A stretch of 64,000 bases of DNA from Liolophura sinensis (Eukaryota; Mollusca; Polyplacophora; Chitonida; Chitonidae), in the NCBI RefSeq assembly GCF_032854445.1, contig NC_088302.1, forward strand, positions 7,933,338 through 7,997,337. Direction: 5' to 3'. The notes beneath the pieces were generated by a model. That model was not told the origin of the DNA. It saw only the letters and a list, made by a program, of their open reading frames with translations, and searched no databases. A program made the translations under genes and the position numbers. Each line of letters begins with the position of its first letter. The stretch's first letter is position 1. This document shows, piece by piece, positions 11,106 through 23,319 of the stretch.

Positions 11106-13345
11106 TGAGCCTCCGTCCGAAAGCGTGTTCTACACGTTTTCCTGCGCTCTGTTCACGTGGATCTGGTATTCCACTGTCAGAGTTCTCTCCCTTGCTATAC
11201 ATTATAACATGTATCTTCAGATCTGTTCGACCATTAGGTATCGTTTAACACCTAACAGATGAACACTGCTCTAAGCAAAACTAATAAATAAATGTGTTCC
11301 ATGCATTGAGTGTAGTTTTGACCGTCCAATAACAAAATGCTTTTTCATAATTTTTTAATTTCGTCATCACGTTCTTAGAACTTCATGCAGTTGTAGACGT
11401 TGTGCTAATGGGCGTGGACAATATACATGTGCAAATTGACCAATCGCACGAGGACCTCTGAACGTGTAGCCTCTGTTTGCTGGATAAAATTCCACTAATC
11501 CCAGGAAGTGAGATGCTATACACCAGGTTTGAACTTTTTGCCATGCATGACATTTTCCTGATGCAAATGTCGGCTGTGGCGTTTTGTCAGGAAATTTGTC
11601 ACATGCAGTAATTTTCTTTGGACTGTGGATTATTGGTTAGACTTCACCAATAAACCCGACTGCCTGTTGCAAGGGGGAAATATGCTTCAATACAACTTAA
11701 AACAATTACATCAAATAAATAAATCAATAAATAAATAAGGTGATCTCGAACAGTTATCTATGAACGGCTGTATCATATATAACGGTACATGTGTATGACC
11801 GTTTTATCGTTTTGACTCTCTTTGCCATACGCTTTTCTGTATTATATATGTGGTGTATTTTTACCGTTGCCTATGAAGGCCCTATAACAAGGTTAAGAGA
11901 TCATGAACGAACATTTCTTCAAATGGTTCGATTTCTGGCGCATACTGTTAGAAAGGAGAAAAGCTCAGTTTCGTACACATTCATGAACTTGCACATGCGC
12001 TGTAAGATTATAATTTGATGATAAGAATAAGATAAGCTTTCAACAATTACAGTTTTATTCGGATGTTATAATTCAGCCATCACAAAAGAGTGTATAGAGA
12101 AGGAACATTAAAATTATTCTTACCAATAAAAATCATTTTGACAACAAAACTATATCGCTTTCTTAAATCCGAAGCTTCTGTTTAAGCTATGTGTTACGCT
12201 ACGTCTTGCAGTTAACATTTGTTTCGCCATGTTTTCGTGTGCAAAATTACATGTCCAGATGCTTGGGCTGAGTGAAAACATGACATGTTAAGTCGCGCTA
12301 CCCCTCTATTACTCCAAAATTTTGGCTTAATTAGCAGCTACAAGGTCCCTCCCCTGTGACCCGTGTACCCCCTATCAGGAGTTGTTCTTCACCTTCAGCC
12401 AGCCAGAGGTCAAATTAGCTAAGATTTGGCCTTGCCAAATGAACCGTTGTCCGACATCCTTATGGAGCTAACCGTACCGTCTTATTACCAGGTAAAACGT
12501 CCAAACCTTCTGAAAGGCGCTCAGCGACAAGAGTTAGATAGCCACAGACAACGCCTGTTTTGCTCTCTTGGAAAAGTGGACACGCACAAAACCCTGTGGA
12601 CAAAAGGGACTCATTGACCACCACTCTTATCGCAATGTGTAGTTTTTTCTGTCCCTTCAATAGAGTCACAGGGAAAGTTTCACGCGAGCAAACTCAAGAA
12701 AACATTCAACCATATACTCCGAATAAAAGACGTCCATGTGGCTATTGGATCCGACCACAATGACAGTGAAAAGGTGTGCTCCTCCCCCTCGATCCGACTG
12801 ACCACGGAATGACCGCTAGAATCTACCAATATATATCACATCGTCTATAAAGGTCGATGCGCCTTCGTAGCTTACTTAGCGAGCTCTTGTGAAAAAATGC
12901 CGTTTCTTTACGCACATATGGCTAGAGTTTTTTGCTCTTTATTGAAATGTATTTACAATGAAGTATCAGAGGTGAAGCTTAACAACCATAGGCATATTTT
13001 CTGAAAGAAAATAAAGCCAATGTCGGGCAAATTATATTCATGCTGCGATGGAAAAAATAAATTATGAGACATTGTTTGCACATCGGTTTATTACATATTC
13101 TTATGTAAAATCCAACAGTCAGAGAAAGTCGAACGACTGGAATACATTCGGTGTAAGCTTGATTCCAGAATAAAGGAAAGCGAATGAACACCTCATTTCT
13201 ACTACCCCCCTTTTCCCAAAACTTCGTGAAATATGATATCAGAATGTGTTGCACCATCTCAAATTTTCAAACGAATAATCACACAATTTTACTGGAGACA
13301 GTTATACACGAGATACAAGAACAGCATTGGATGTGTACAATTTGT
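11106..13345. other. Gene-free interval with a GC-richer island near 12300-12770
   Basis: No gene or repeat recognised. At 12300-12500 the island contains CTTAATTAGCAGC, a run of CCCTCCCC-type sequence and CAAATTAGCTAAG. One frame there ends in a CAG/GTAAAA donor-like junction near 12491, but I cannot pair it with another exon. Confidence 0.35.
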
Positions 13346-13420
13346 CAGTCCTAAGTGAGTTCAGTCCCAAGTGAGTTCAGTCTCAAGTGAGTTCAGTCCC
13401 AAGTGAGTTCAGTCCCAAGT
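13346..13420. repeat. 16-base minisatellite, about 4.7 copies
   Basis: The unit AGTCCCAAGTGAGTTC is repeated head to tail with only single C/T changes in two units, so it is a recent expansion. Confidence 0.95.
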
Positions 13421-15149
13421 TCGACGGAATTAAACTATCCATCGTGAGATATACTACAGAAAAGTACAACTGCATATAAGACTATTTTCACAAATATTTT
13501 TTTAACGGAATTAAATGCAATGTAGGTAGGTTTGTGGGTCATATACCACTTCTGGAAAAGGTAATCCGACGTCACATGACCTTTTTAAATTTACATTTAT
13601 CCATAAGCGAAATTTTTGTGACCATCATTTGAATAATCTTTTACTCTTGCTTAAGAGCGGTTCCAACATTAAAATGTCTTCAGACTACGGGGTATGAAAC
13701 TTCTCGTGACGTCAGAGTACCTAAACACCAGTTGTATAGTTCATAATGCCCCACCATCATAGAATTCAAACATTTGATTGCATTTAACTCACCGTAAAAA
13801 TGGAAAAAAAATCAATGAAAGTATTTTTGCACATAGTTTTCATTTGTCTGATATGAACCTTGTCTCATGTTTTCAATTTCCATCACTTTAAACAGTCCTG
13901 GTGTCAGTGTATACAGTAATTGTGCGGAGCATCATGTCTGGGCGAAATGTATCAAAAACTTGAGCGAAAAATTCAAACACAGCTATACAATTAAAATGTT
14001 TTGTTCTGGGATGTGTAAAATTTGTAACACACAAATCATATGTATGTCACATAAATGAATGCTTGAATCATTAGATCCGTAAAATGTGTTTACCAGTATA
14101 GTTAAAATATGTTCATTGTGAGAAATGACTTCTGTGTGATTTAAAGGAATTTAAACAACATTTTCGGCGAGTCTTAATTATAAGGTTGTAATTTTGGTGT
14201 CGGGGAAAATAACAGTACAGAACGTGTTGTGGCATGTCTAACGGCATAGTCATACCTTTCTTTATCGAATCAGCCGTCAGTTATAAGTGGACACAATGCT
14301 GCACGCACCGTATGCGCTTTGTACCAACCGAAAAGAGAGAAAGGACAAAAAAGTTTACGACAAAATAAGGAACAGCAAAACATGTGTTTTTTTCCTCTTC
14401 ACTGGTCAGCCACCAAAGGTGCCACACAGGCCTGCCAAGAACTCTCTTAACAATACCGTTTTTATTTCAATAGCAGAAATGGTTTTGCGGACGACCGGAC
14501 AGTGGTCAGTATTGTTAGTGATCGGCTGAAATCGAAGGTGTCCTAATATAATAATGATGTGCTGCATGGGCACGGACATGTTTATAACACGAGCAAGTCT
14601 TCTTAAAATTCTGCAACCCAGGCATCACGCCCAAGCGGTGTTTAGATATTGAAATAAATGATTCTCTGCAGGCATATAACATAGAACCTATAAGCATAAA
14701 CCTTCAGAGCAATCTCAAACAACCCGAAAGGTAATATAACTCTAATCTGTTCTATGTCATGCGACTTTAAGAAGTGAATCTTAAGCCAGCTTCGAGTCAT
14801 TTTGATTCATATTTGGCTTTGGATAATATAAGCAATCTTTTCGTATTAAGACAATACACGACAGAAGGGTTTTTTTTGCACAAACAGGTCTTAATTATTC
14901 CGTGTATTTAAGATCAGTGCAGCAAGTGAGTAATTTGTACAAAACCAAAGTTTGGTTCAGGCTGGGAACATACGTGCCCACACATGTAAACAGAAATAAA
15001 TGATCATGTACTACAGTACATGCAGAAATGAAACGAAAGGTTGCTTTCTGGATGCGTATATGTAAAGACACGATTGAGTTGCTTAGGTTTGAAATTCGTT
15101 CAGCAATACGCTTGCTTGATAAATTCATACGTTGTCGCCATTGCTATAA
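13421..15149. other. Gene-free interval
   Basis: AT-rich. No coding, RNA or repeat signature recognised. Confidence 0.4.
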
Positions 15150-15490
15150 GAGCGCATGTTGCTCAGTCTCGTGGGGCGCTAATCACAACCACTGACTCGC
15201 CAGGTGAGGGTTCATTTCCTATCCTGGGCAGGTAAATTTTATGTAGATGATAATTAGCTGTCGGTGGCCATCTTGAGGCCGTTTGGGCTGCTTTATGTTC
15301 ACCGAAACAACCTGCCTCTCACCAACATGTCTGTACCTGAAATGTGATAAAGTTCGTCAGCATACCTGTTAGAGGTAGCTTGTTCAAACTGTACCCCTTA
15401 TTCACTCACTAAATTGACCACCACCTTGTAAGTGAAACGATATGAACATAAATGGCGTATAATGAAAAATAAAATGAATGAATAAATTTT
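15150..15490 (+). mobile_element. Old, diverged tRNA-derived SINE
   Basis: A tRNA-like head includes a B-box-like GGGTTCATTTCC near 15208. The 3' part reads TTGTAAGTGAAACGATATGA, then ATGGCGTATAATGA, and ends AAATGAATGAATAAAT. The order matches the AAATAAAT-tail SINEs but sequence divergence is high. No target-site duplication was seen. Confidence 0.45.
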
Positions 15491-16899
15491 AGTTTAGAAC
15501 AAAGAACACGGCTCAGCCTAACAAAGCAAAACACATGTTTTCTTCTGTAAAGGACGCATCATTTTTTGAACTTGAACAGTGTGCATTTTGTGTAAAATTT
15601 TGTGAAATTGGTGGCAAAGCCCAGCAAGGAATAAAACTTTCAACCATTTTAAGCCAAGACAGCCACACGAATGAACAGATTTTGACCGAAATATTGATGA
15701 GAACATCAAGTATAGCTCTGTCCGCCCTAATTGGAGACATCTAGAATTATACGTCACGTTTATAGTCGAGACACTTATGAGATGCAGCTATGGGAAACTT
15801 GAGTGAAAACTTCTTTCCCTCAAAGCAGAACATAAGACTGATTAAGAAGAATGTACGTATAGTGTCTAGTCATTATTTATACAACAATAAAATGGAGTTA
15901 GTATGAGTATAAAACGGGGAAAAAGCTGACCAGTCATCTCATGGGTCGTGTGAACAATCAACTAGTCAGTCAGTCGCGGTTAGCCATTCGTTATGGTGAA
16001 CTGTCGGCGGTTTCCTGGTGAGCGCGAGATTTCGCTGCTGAACCGTTCCCAGACTGGTTACCATGACATCATACGTGGAGCGGGCAGAGCGGTTCCAGCT
16101 GGTTGATGGCAAATTCATTTGGTGGAAAAAGGTTCAAAACTGGGCGGAAGTCAGAATTCTGGAGACTGTCTGGTGGCTACCTCTGAGCGATTCTCGGGAA
16201 TTAAAGACATGTTACGCCACTAATGAGGGCTAATTGATTCTTATAAAATAACCCTTATCATTTGACGCCCCTGGTTCATCGTTGGCGCAGACAGTGGAGC
16301 AGCCTGGTCGCGTGCCGGAATTCTCTAGCACGTGCTAATGTTCGGTAAACGCCAGACGTTGACGGCTAATCGTAGCCGAGATAAAGAGTTCATGCTTCTG
16401 ACCTACTGGAATTCAAAAACATCAGCCAGATTTTTTTTAACGTTTTTTGGAATTGGAATATACGCGAAAAAATGTCACCAAACCTTAAAATTTTCTGAAG
16501 TTGCACGGATGAGAAATATGGAAAGCTTACAGTATGTGTGCCTTTAAGTCAGACAATAAACATTTAAACAATAGCTCCACTGAGAGAACGTAAAAAAAGG
16601 TTCGGGATGTAGTTTTATGTAAAACTCCGGCTCTTGTACAATTATTTATTCCACAGCCACACAGAAAATCTCCAAAATTCGCTTGAACAAAATCCACTGG
16701 ACGTATAATGCCGCCAAGGACCGACCTGCAGCTGACAAACGGACACTGCGCATAGACATGTACATCCAAATACGGTTTCCAGCAAGAAGAAATGCAATTA
16801 CATTTTGTAAGATATGCATATTCCTTGACAAGAATATACGTATGCAATCATACATGCAAGGTAAACATATAAATTTCTACATCAAAAACATTTTCGTTA
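15491..16899. other. Gene-free interval with a GC-richer island near 15990-16340
   Basis: The island is distinctly GC-richer than its surroundings. It contains GGTTTCCTGGTGAGCGCGAG, GCTAATTGATTC and TTGGCGCAGACAGTGG. No ORF of note and no repeat family. It is a candidate conserved non-coding element. Confidence 0.35.
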
Positions 16900-17147
16900 C
16901 GCTAAAAAAATTAACCTTAAAAAAAGAAAGTCTGTTTTCTGAGTGATGCTAGAATTTATTCTGTTATTTTAACACAGTATTCTGGCATATTCAACATAAT
17001 ATACTGTTAGTCTGATGGAATCTTTATGTCATAAATAGAATATATATGCTATATTTAACAGAACAGTCTGATACAATGGCAGAATACATTCTAGCATAGC
17101 TCAAACAAGAAAATTTCTGTTAAAATAAACAGATTAATATTTGAGTG
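16900..17147. mobile_element. Tc1/mariner-like MITE, copy 2
   Basis: Flanked by TA at 16898-16899 and 17148-17149. The left end is CGCTAAAAAAATTAACC. The right end reverse-complements to CACTCAAATATTAATCTG. The internal arms GAGTGATGCTAGAATTTATT and AATACATTCTAGCATAGCTC are complementary. No coding capacity. Confidence 0.8.
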
Positions 17148-17823
17148 TATTCAAATGCTTTGCCATCAACTTGCAATTATTTTGCAACTGGTTTTATCTG
17201 GGTAATTATATCCAACATTGTCCTTGGTCTGTGTATGACGAGTGTTTTACTCCGCCAAAACACGATTTTCGCTCTCTTTGAGCACATGGCTAAGTAGTCA
17301 CGAATAATAAATTATTGTGTTTTAATTTCCGAGACTGAGAGAACAAATCCCTGAAATTTAATTCCCGTGATCAGCTTTCATACAGATCAGGTTACATAAA
17401 CCCTGATCACGGGTGATTATCAGGGCCTTGTTATCAGATTTCGATCAACGATCACTCACTGGGAATCTTTTGATCTTTTTCGGATGAAACCGACCTAGCT
17501 AACCCTCAGCATGAACAGATGCGGAGCCTGGTCAAGTGATGAATATGCAAAAGAGAATCTCAAGTATAGCCATTCTATGATTCAATCACCGTTCGTGACT
17601 AGAGCACCCAAAGGTTGCAGATGAGAGTGTGGGAATTTTTGAAAGGACTGCTTGCATGAGTTTTGGCCGACTTGATTTGTTTGCTAACCATGACTAAATT
17701 TGCCTATATAAAATTCATGTACAGTACAAACACTTGAAGGTGAAGCAAGTTCTTTTTTACCTTGTGTGTACCACGAAACTGACTATATTTGTGTGCATTA
17801 TACATCGGTATGAGGAGCCAAAT
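17148..17823. other. Gene-free interval
   Basis: Contains short partial inverted sequence around CCTGATCAC/GTGATCAG near 17370-17420 (TTCCCGTGATCAGC and CCCTGATCACGGG). Otherwise no signature recognised. Confidence 0.35.
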
Positions 17824-17918
17824 TAACATTTAATCGAGAATTATTGATATCGATAAATAATTAGCGATATCGATAAGTATTTTATTTATCGCTATCGATA
17901 ATTTTCGATTAAATGTTA
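17824..17918. repeat. 36-base-arm hairpin rich in TATCGATA
   Basis: The left arm (17824-17859) starts TAACATTTAATCGAGAATTA. The right arm (17883-17918) is its reverse complement with three mismatches. The spacer is 23 bases. TATCGATA occurs three times. It could be the remnant of a small inverted-repeat transposon, or a protected palindrome with DREF-type sites. Confidence 0.85.
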
Positions 17919-20900
17919 TTTTGACAATCAATACATCAATGCTTAAATAAGTAAATTATAGAAATAAGAAAATTATAGAAATAAGAAAACTGTCGGCTTA
18001 TGCAGTATCCTTTTTACCTGTGCAAACATACATCAGAGAAAAGTTAACCAGCCAAAAACACCACAATTTACGAATGGAACTTACGAAAAACACGAGTTTG
18101 GAATTAAGTACATGTATTGGAATTTACAATTAACTACTGAATTCACACTTAATTTGGAGAAAGGTTTTACTTCAGAATATCTTTCTTTTCTTGTGAACTT
18201 AACAGTACATGTCGTATGCAGGCCCTAATCGCCATGTTGATATATAGACATCTTTATTCACGAATGCTGATCCCGGGCGTTTCTCTGTGTATAAAAGTGG
18301 ACAGTTTTTCTTTACATGGCAGTATCTGAATCGTTTTATTAAATGAATTATTTTATCAACACTCAGTTTAACAATGTATGCATGGGTAGCTAATCGTGAA
18401 AAAATAACCAATCTACACACTAACCCTTTAAGTCATCTTGAAGAATAATTAATAGTGCATTTAATAAGAGGATATTTTTCAACTCCGCGATCATTTGTAA
18501 AGGAAAACTTTATGTTACCAAGTTATAAATTTTGTAATAATTTTCTACAAAACCATTGCTAGCGACAACATTTAATAACATATATATGAACCCTGATTGT
18601 TATCAAGATTCTGAAGTACCTTGCGATCCATCTGATACCTCAGATTACAGGTTGTTACTAGACATTAGGCAAATACTGTCATGTATACACTGGGGTTCCA
18701 TAGGCCTCGGATCGAAGACTAATGCGCTTGGAAAGGTTTCTTTGTGGCGCCGGTCATTATAGTCTCTTCTGTAGCCAAAAGTGGACGCAAGGCTGCGTAA
18801 GGTGCTATATGATATTAGATAAGAGCGACCCGAGGGCTGGCCAGTGATCATTGTCATGTAATTAGGAGGGATTCACGAATGCTGACTAGTGTTGGAATGG
18901 CCACCGGACGTTTGGCCGCCGTCTGCCCTTCGTCTAGCTAATGGCTCCGGCCAATTCGTCCCTGTTGGCCAGTTGGTCAAGTCAACTCATACCATCTGTG
19001 ATAAAAATGTCCACAAAAGAGCTTAGGCCAGGATTACAAAGGTTGATACCAACTTTGCCTGCGGCAACTGCTTCCCCGTGTGACTTTATGACTCGATTCC
19101 GCCATTGTTGCATGATTTACAATCTCGCGTGACTGAAGGAACGTCTCTTAAATAAAGTCTGGATGACTATACCCAAGGACACTGTCTTTTCTCAAGATCT
19201 TTAAATCTGTATGTTTTCTCACGAGGTCCTCGTACACAGTGATATGTCTTTTTGTAAACAAATTTTGAAGGGAATGTAAAAGAACACAACTAAATGCCAC
19301 AGGGATAGAAAGAGCTACCATCTGTCGGCAAATCTAACAACTCGTTCTAGTTGACAAATTCCATTTTAAGGTCAGAAATCATTTGTCATCTATCAATGTA
19401 AAGATATAGCAAGAAAAATTTCAACAAACTACCCTTTATGAATGAAAAATGTTAACTGCATGTGTTGGTTTCAAACCTACTTCAGTATCAGAAGGCAACT
19501 CAACAAAATGTTTCCACTGAGTTTCAATTTTTGCATCTGGAAGTACTATATGGTAAGACTTCCTTATCTGCACGTTTACGCTGTATTCTTGGCTCCAGCA
19601 CAGTCATCTCAGACAGTGAAATGAAACACTCATATACAGCACAAATCTGCGTGTAAGTATTCTTCAATTCTATGTCTACACCGCGATATCTACCACAAGC
19701 AGCTGAGGCACTGCTGGTATGCAGCATGTACGTCTGTGGTCAGGCAGAACCCTCAGTCCCAATCGCTGTTATATATACACATATTGTTAACGACTCCGTT
19801 CGTTCGCAGTTGTGTGTTCTTCTCTCTAACTTTTCGCTAAGGTCTGGTCGTGTATTATCATAACTATTCCACGCGGTGCTGATATGAAATTTTATTTTTA
19901 TTTTACAAGGAAAGTAAGTAATGAATTGAATTTAAGATTTGGTTCATTTATTTTTTTGTATCTCGTAACTAGTGGCAAACCTTAATCTTAAACAATTCGT
20001 GTTCGGTGTTGCTTTGGAAATAGGCTTGGCCTTTATCAAAATATCCATTTAGATGACCGGTAGTACACTACTGTATGACATTCCAAATTATGAATGCAGG
20101 TCACTGATCTCTTTGGAAAAATGTTTAGTATAACACCAAAAAAGTAACAACAACACCAAAACAGAAATAGAGATTCTAAAACAATATTACCACATTTCAA
20201 GACAATTTCAAATATCTTCGCTAGCACTTCACTGTACCGACGACAGTTTAAATCTTGTAGCGTTGTGCGTGAGAATAAGAATCGGTACTCAGTATGATGG
20301 CAATGAGAGGTTTGTCATTTGTGCATACAGAACCCTTCTGCCAGATTCAAAATTACTATACCACATTTTGGTAGAGTGGATATACTTTACCCCAAAATCT
20401 TAAACTGAAGTAAGTCACAGTAAGTGAATGAAATGTATGTATATGAACTATTTCATCTGGAATCTGACAGCTTTCACAGAAGGCAGATGTTATATGGGTA
20501 CACATTAATTTGGACCGAGAGTAAAAGACAAAGATGTAGAATTTTCACCAGTTGATGCCAGACATCAAGGGCTTATTAAGGAACATAACGCCAGACACAT
20601 CTCTCAGATGTGGAGTTCTTTCTAAGTTTCAAAGGAAACTAAAAGAATTTTGATTTTCAATTTAGATGTTTTTACAAGAGCTGAGCCGCCGTTGTTTCCT
20701 TTGGGGGGAATACCCTGTTATTATCATGAATGGTTGGCAAATCATCGGCGTGTGTTGTAACGTGACTCTAGTCCAATTGCCGCAGAGGCTGTAACAATTG
20801 TAACTGAGGTTGTAACAATTGCCACTGATACTGTAACAATACAATGCCTGAGGAGATGTCACAATGGTCGTACCTCTAATACTGACATCACAGCGTTCGT

Positions 20901-20967
20901 GTTGCTGTAATTACGTCTAAGGGGACAGATGGGCCACGAGCAGGTAATATAACGCCCTGTCTGAATG
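17919..20967. other. Gene-free interval
   Basis: No gene seen. Small features include a tandem duplication of TTATAGAAATAAGAAAA near 17957-17990, a GC-richer patch at 18860-19130, and short repeats of TGTAACAATTG near 20790-20840. Confidence 0.4.
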
Positions 20968-21167
20968 NNNNNNNNNNNNNNNNNNNNNNNNNNNNNNNNN
21001 NNNNNNNNNNNNNNNNNNNNNNNNNNNNNNNNNNNNNNNNNNNNNNNNNNNNNNNNNNNNNNNNNNNNNNNNNNNNNNNNNNNNNNNNNNNNNNNNNNNN
21101 NNNNNNNNNNNNNNNNNNNNNNNNNNNNNNNNNNNNNNNNNNNNNNNNNNNNNNNNNNNNNNNNNNN
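20968..21167. other. Assembly gap of 200 N
   Basis: Exactly 200 undetermined bases, the usual placeholder for a gap of unknown size. Reading frames spanning it are meaningless. Confidence 1.
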
Positions 21168-23072
21168 ACACCCAAATAATACAGGCAAATATCGCGCATC
21201 ATTTGCGCTGATGTCAATAAACTACGGGTAAACATCGATGGGTACATGCTCAGACTCGGTGATATAAGAGTCATCCATCACCCTCAGGGTCGTATAATCC
21301 CTCATTGCTGACCAGGTGTTGGAGACTCAGGTAACCTCACTAGGACTTTGCATCATTCACACAGTCTTCCTCACCGCTGAGCGATGGTCTACGAGACTAA
21401 AATGTATGAAATCTTGAAAGGAGTCATGAAACATGCGAATGCAGTAAATAATAGTCTAATTTTGTTAAGCAAAAACAATGGTAAAGTCGTGGTTCATATT
21501 TATTTCATCTCAGTAGATTGAATTAGGAATAAATCTGATCATATAGTATCCATCCCGATATCAAATTAAATCTCCGATGGACTGAATATCTTTTTTGTTC
21601 AGGTTACCTCCGAATATAAAACTGATAAACACTATAGGGTTATTCAATCTCTTTCGTTATTTTTTTACACAGTCAATTTATATATATATACATATATGTA
21701 GTTATAAGTGAGAAAATAAAGCGGGATTAAATGTCTGGACCTGCATATATCATGTGGCCCAAAGAGCCATATTTACTGAAATATTCTTTAAACGTTTTGT
21801 AAATGGCGATGTTTTTAATAATCTGGAATGAAGTGGAATAAAATGGTTAGCATTACTTCACTGGAAAATACTCGCTTAATCTGTAACTATACAGGGTGAT
21901 AATTCATGTAACTATCAGTGATAATACATGTAACTATCAGTGATAATACAGCTTTTTTACGCCATACAGTCCAATGTTGTCCATTAGATAAATATACAGC
22001 ATATGAGCCCAGATATAAGTTTTGCATTATTTCTACTTAAATACACAGCGAAAAAACACCAGTATTTCTTCATCTACGTGGTTATAACATTGCCTTTCGT
22101 TGGAATTTGATTATACTGAAATCTACAGCAGTATAACTTGAAGAATTAAAAAAGGATGTGCGCCTTAATCAACCAAGTGCATATGTGTAATTCACGCACA
22201 TATGATACAAACATCACCAGCCAAAGCTGTCCCAGCCTCATTGCCAGTAGGTATATAACATCTTGTTGTTGAGGTAATGACAGCTTATTTCTTATCTGCC
22301 AATTAAAAGAGTCAATCCCCGCCAGTTTTCTCTTGTGTCGACTCCATTATCGCCACAGAATGATGTAGCGATTCCAAAGGTTGTCTTAGATAAAGGACTT
22401 GTAACAAAAGAACTACAATTAGCCTGATAGGTCAACAAGATGGTCCGCCATCTTGCTTCTGTTGTCTGACCTTACTTAGCAATTAGATCCTGGGGAGTCG
22501 GGTCGTGTATCCACGGGTATGGGGAAGGGCTAATTGCCCTTGTGTTCTCTTTTCTCTGGTCGCCAGCAACCCTGTGTCTGCCATTGTTCGCGGAACACTT
22601 CTTTTGATGATGGTTATGCAACGTTGCGGAACAGTACTGCTGGTGTACGTTCTGGAGAGTCTACAAACTTTCCCACCAACTCGTTTTACATCGCGCATGC
22701 TTGGGCTGGAGTCCTGGGCACGTGGGGGTGGGATGAGGTGTAAGGTAAGAACTCAACATACAAATATCCAGTTTGACGTGCAAACCAAGTTTCCCAGTCA
22801 CGTCCAGTCACGTGTTGGGATACCAATATGCTTAGCGGCTCGAACGCTTGACATGATTTTGCATGTTGAAATATAGGCCTGTCCGTGCCAAAGACGTGTT
22901 TTATATGTTTAGTTAGAAGAACATTTGTTCAGTTTGGTATTATAAACTGTTTATCGATTAGGAACACTTCTTCATGGTCTACAAGTGGTATACGTATATC
23001 GGATTTGAGGCTTACATTAAAATGCCCGTCAGCAACTGTTCATATAAATGTACACGTAAACGATGCATTGTA
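21168..23072. other. Gene-free interval with a GC-richer island near 22270-22830
   Basis: A 25-base tandem duplication (CATGTAACTATCAGTGATAA core) lies near 21905-21955. The island at 22270-22830 contains a perfect palindromic pair, AAGATGGTCCGCCATCTT (22437-22454), and AGCAATTAGATCC. A 123-codon plus-strand frame across the island does not look protein-like. Confidence 0.4.
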
Positions 23073-23319
23073 CAATCTAAAAATTAATTTTAAAAGAAAG
23101 TCTGTTGTTTGAGTAATGTTAAAATGTATTCTGTTATTAGAACACAATATTGTGTGATATTTAACATAATAACCTCTTATTCTCATAGAATCGTTATGAA
23201 TTAATGGAATATGTGTGTTATGTTTAACAGAATAAGCAGCTTCAATAAAAGAATACATTCTAGCATCACTCAACTAACAGACTTTCTGTTAAATTGAACA
23301 GGTTATTTTTCTTTTAGCG
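23073..23319. mobile_element. Tc1/mariner-like MITE, copy 3
   Basis: Flanked by TA (23071-23072 and 23320-23321). The left end reads AATCTAAAAATTAATTTTA. The right end reverse-complements to CGCTAAAAGAAAAATAACC. The inner arms around AAGAAAGTCTGTT and AACAGACTTTCTG pair across most of the element. Non-coding. Confidence 0.8.

Noticed and set aside
10855-11262. Reading frames of 73-115 codons on both strands
   Set aside because: All lie on the CpG-rich foldback element, whose palindromic structure produces mirrored frames.
20859-21274. Reading frames of 84-128 codons
   Set aside because: They run through the 200-N gap, so their length is artificial.
22505-22876. 123-codon plus-strand frame
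   Set aside because: Composition is not protein-like, no domain is recognisable, and it overlaps a frame on the other strand in a GC-rich island where stops are rare.
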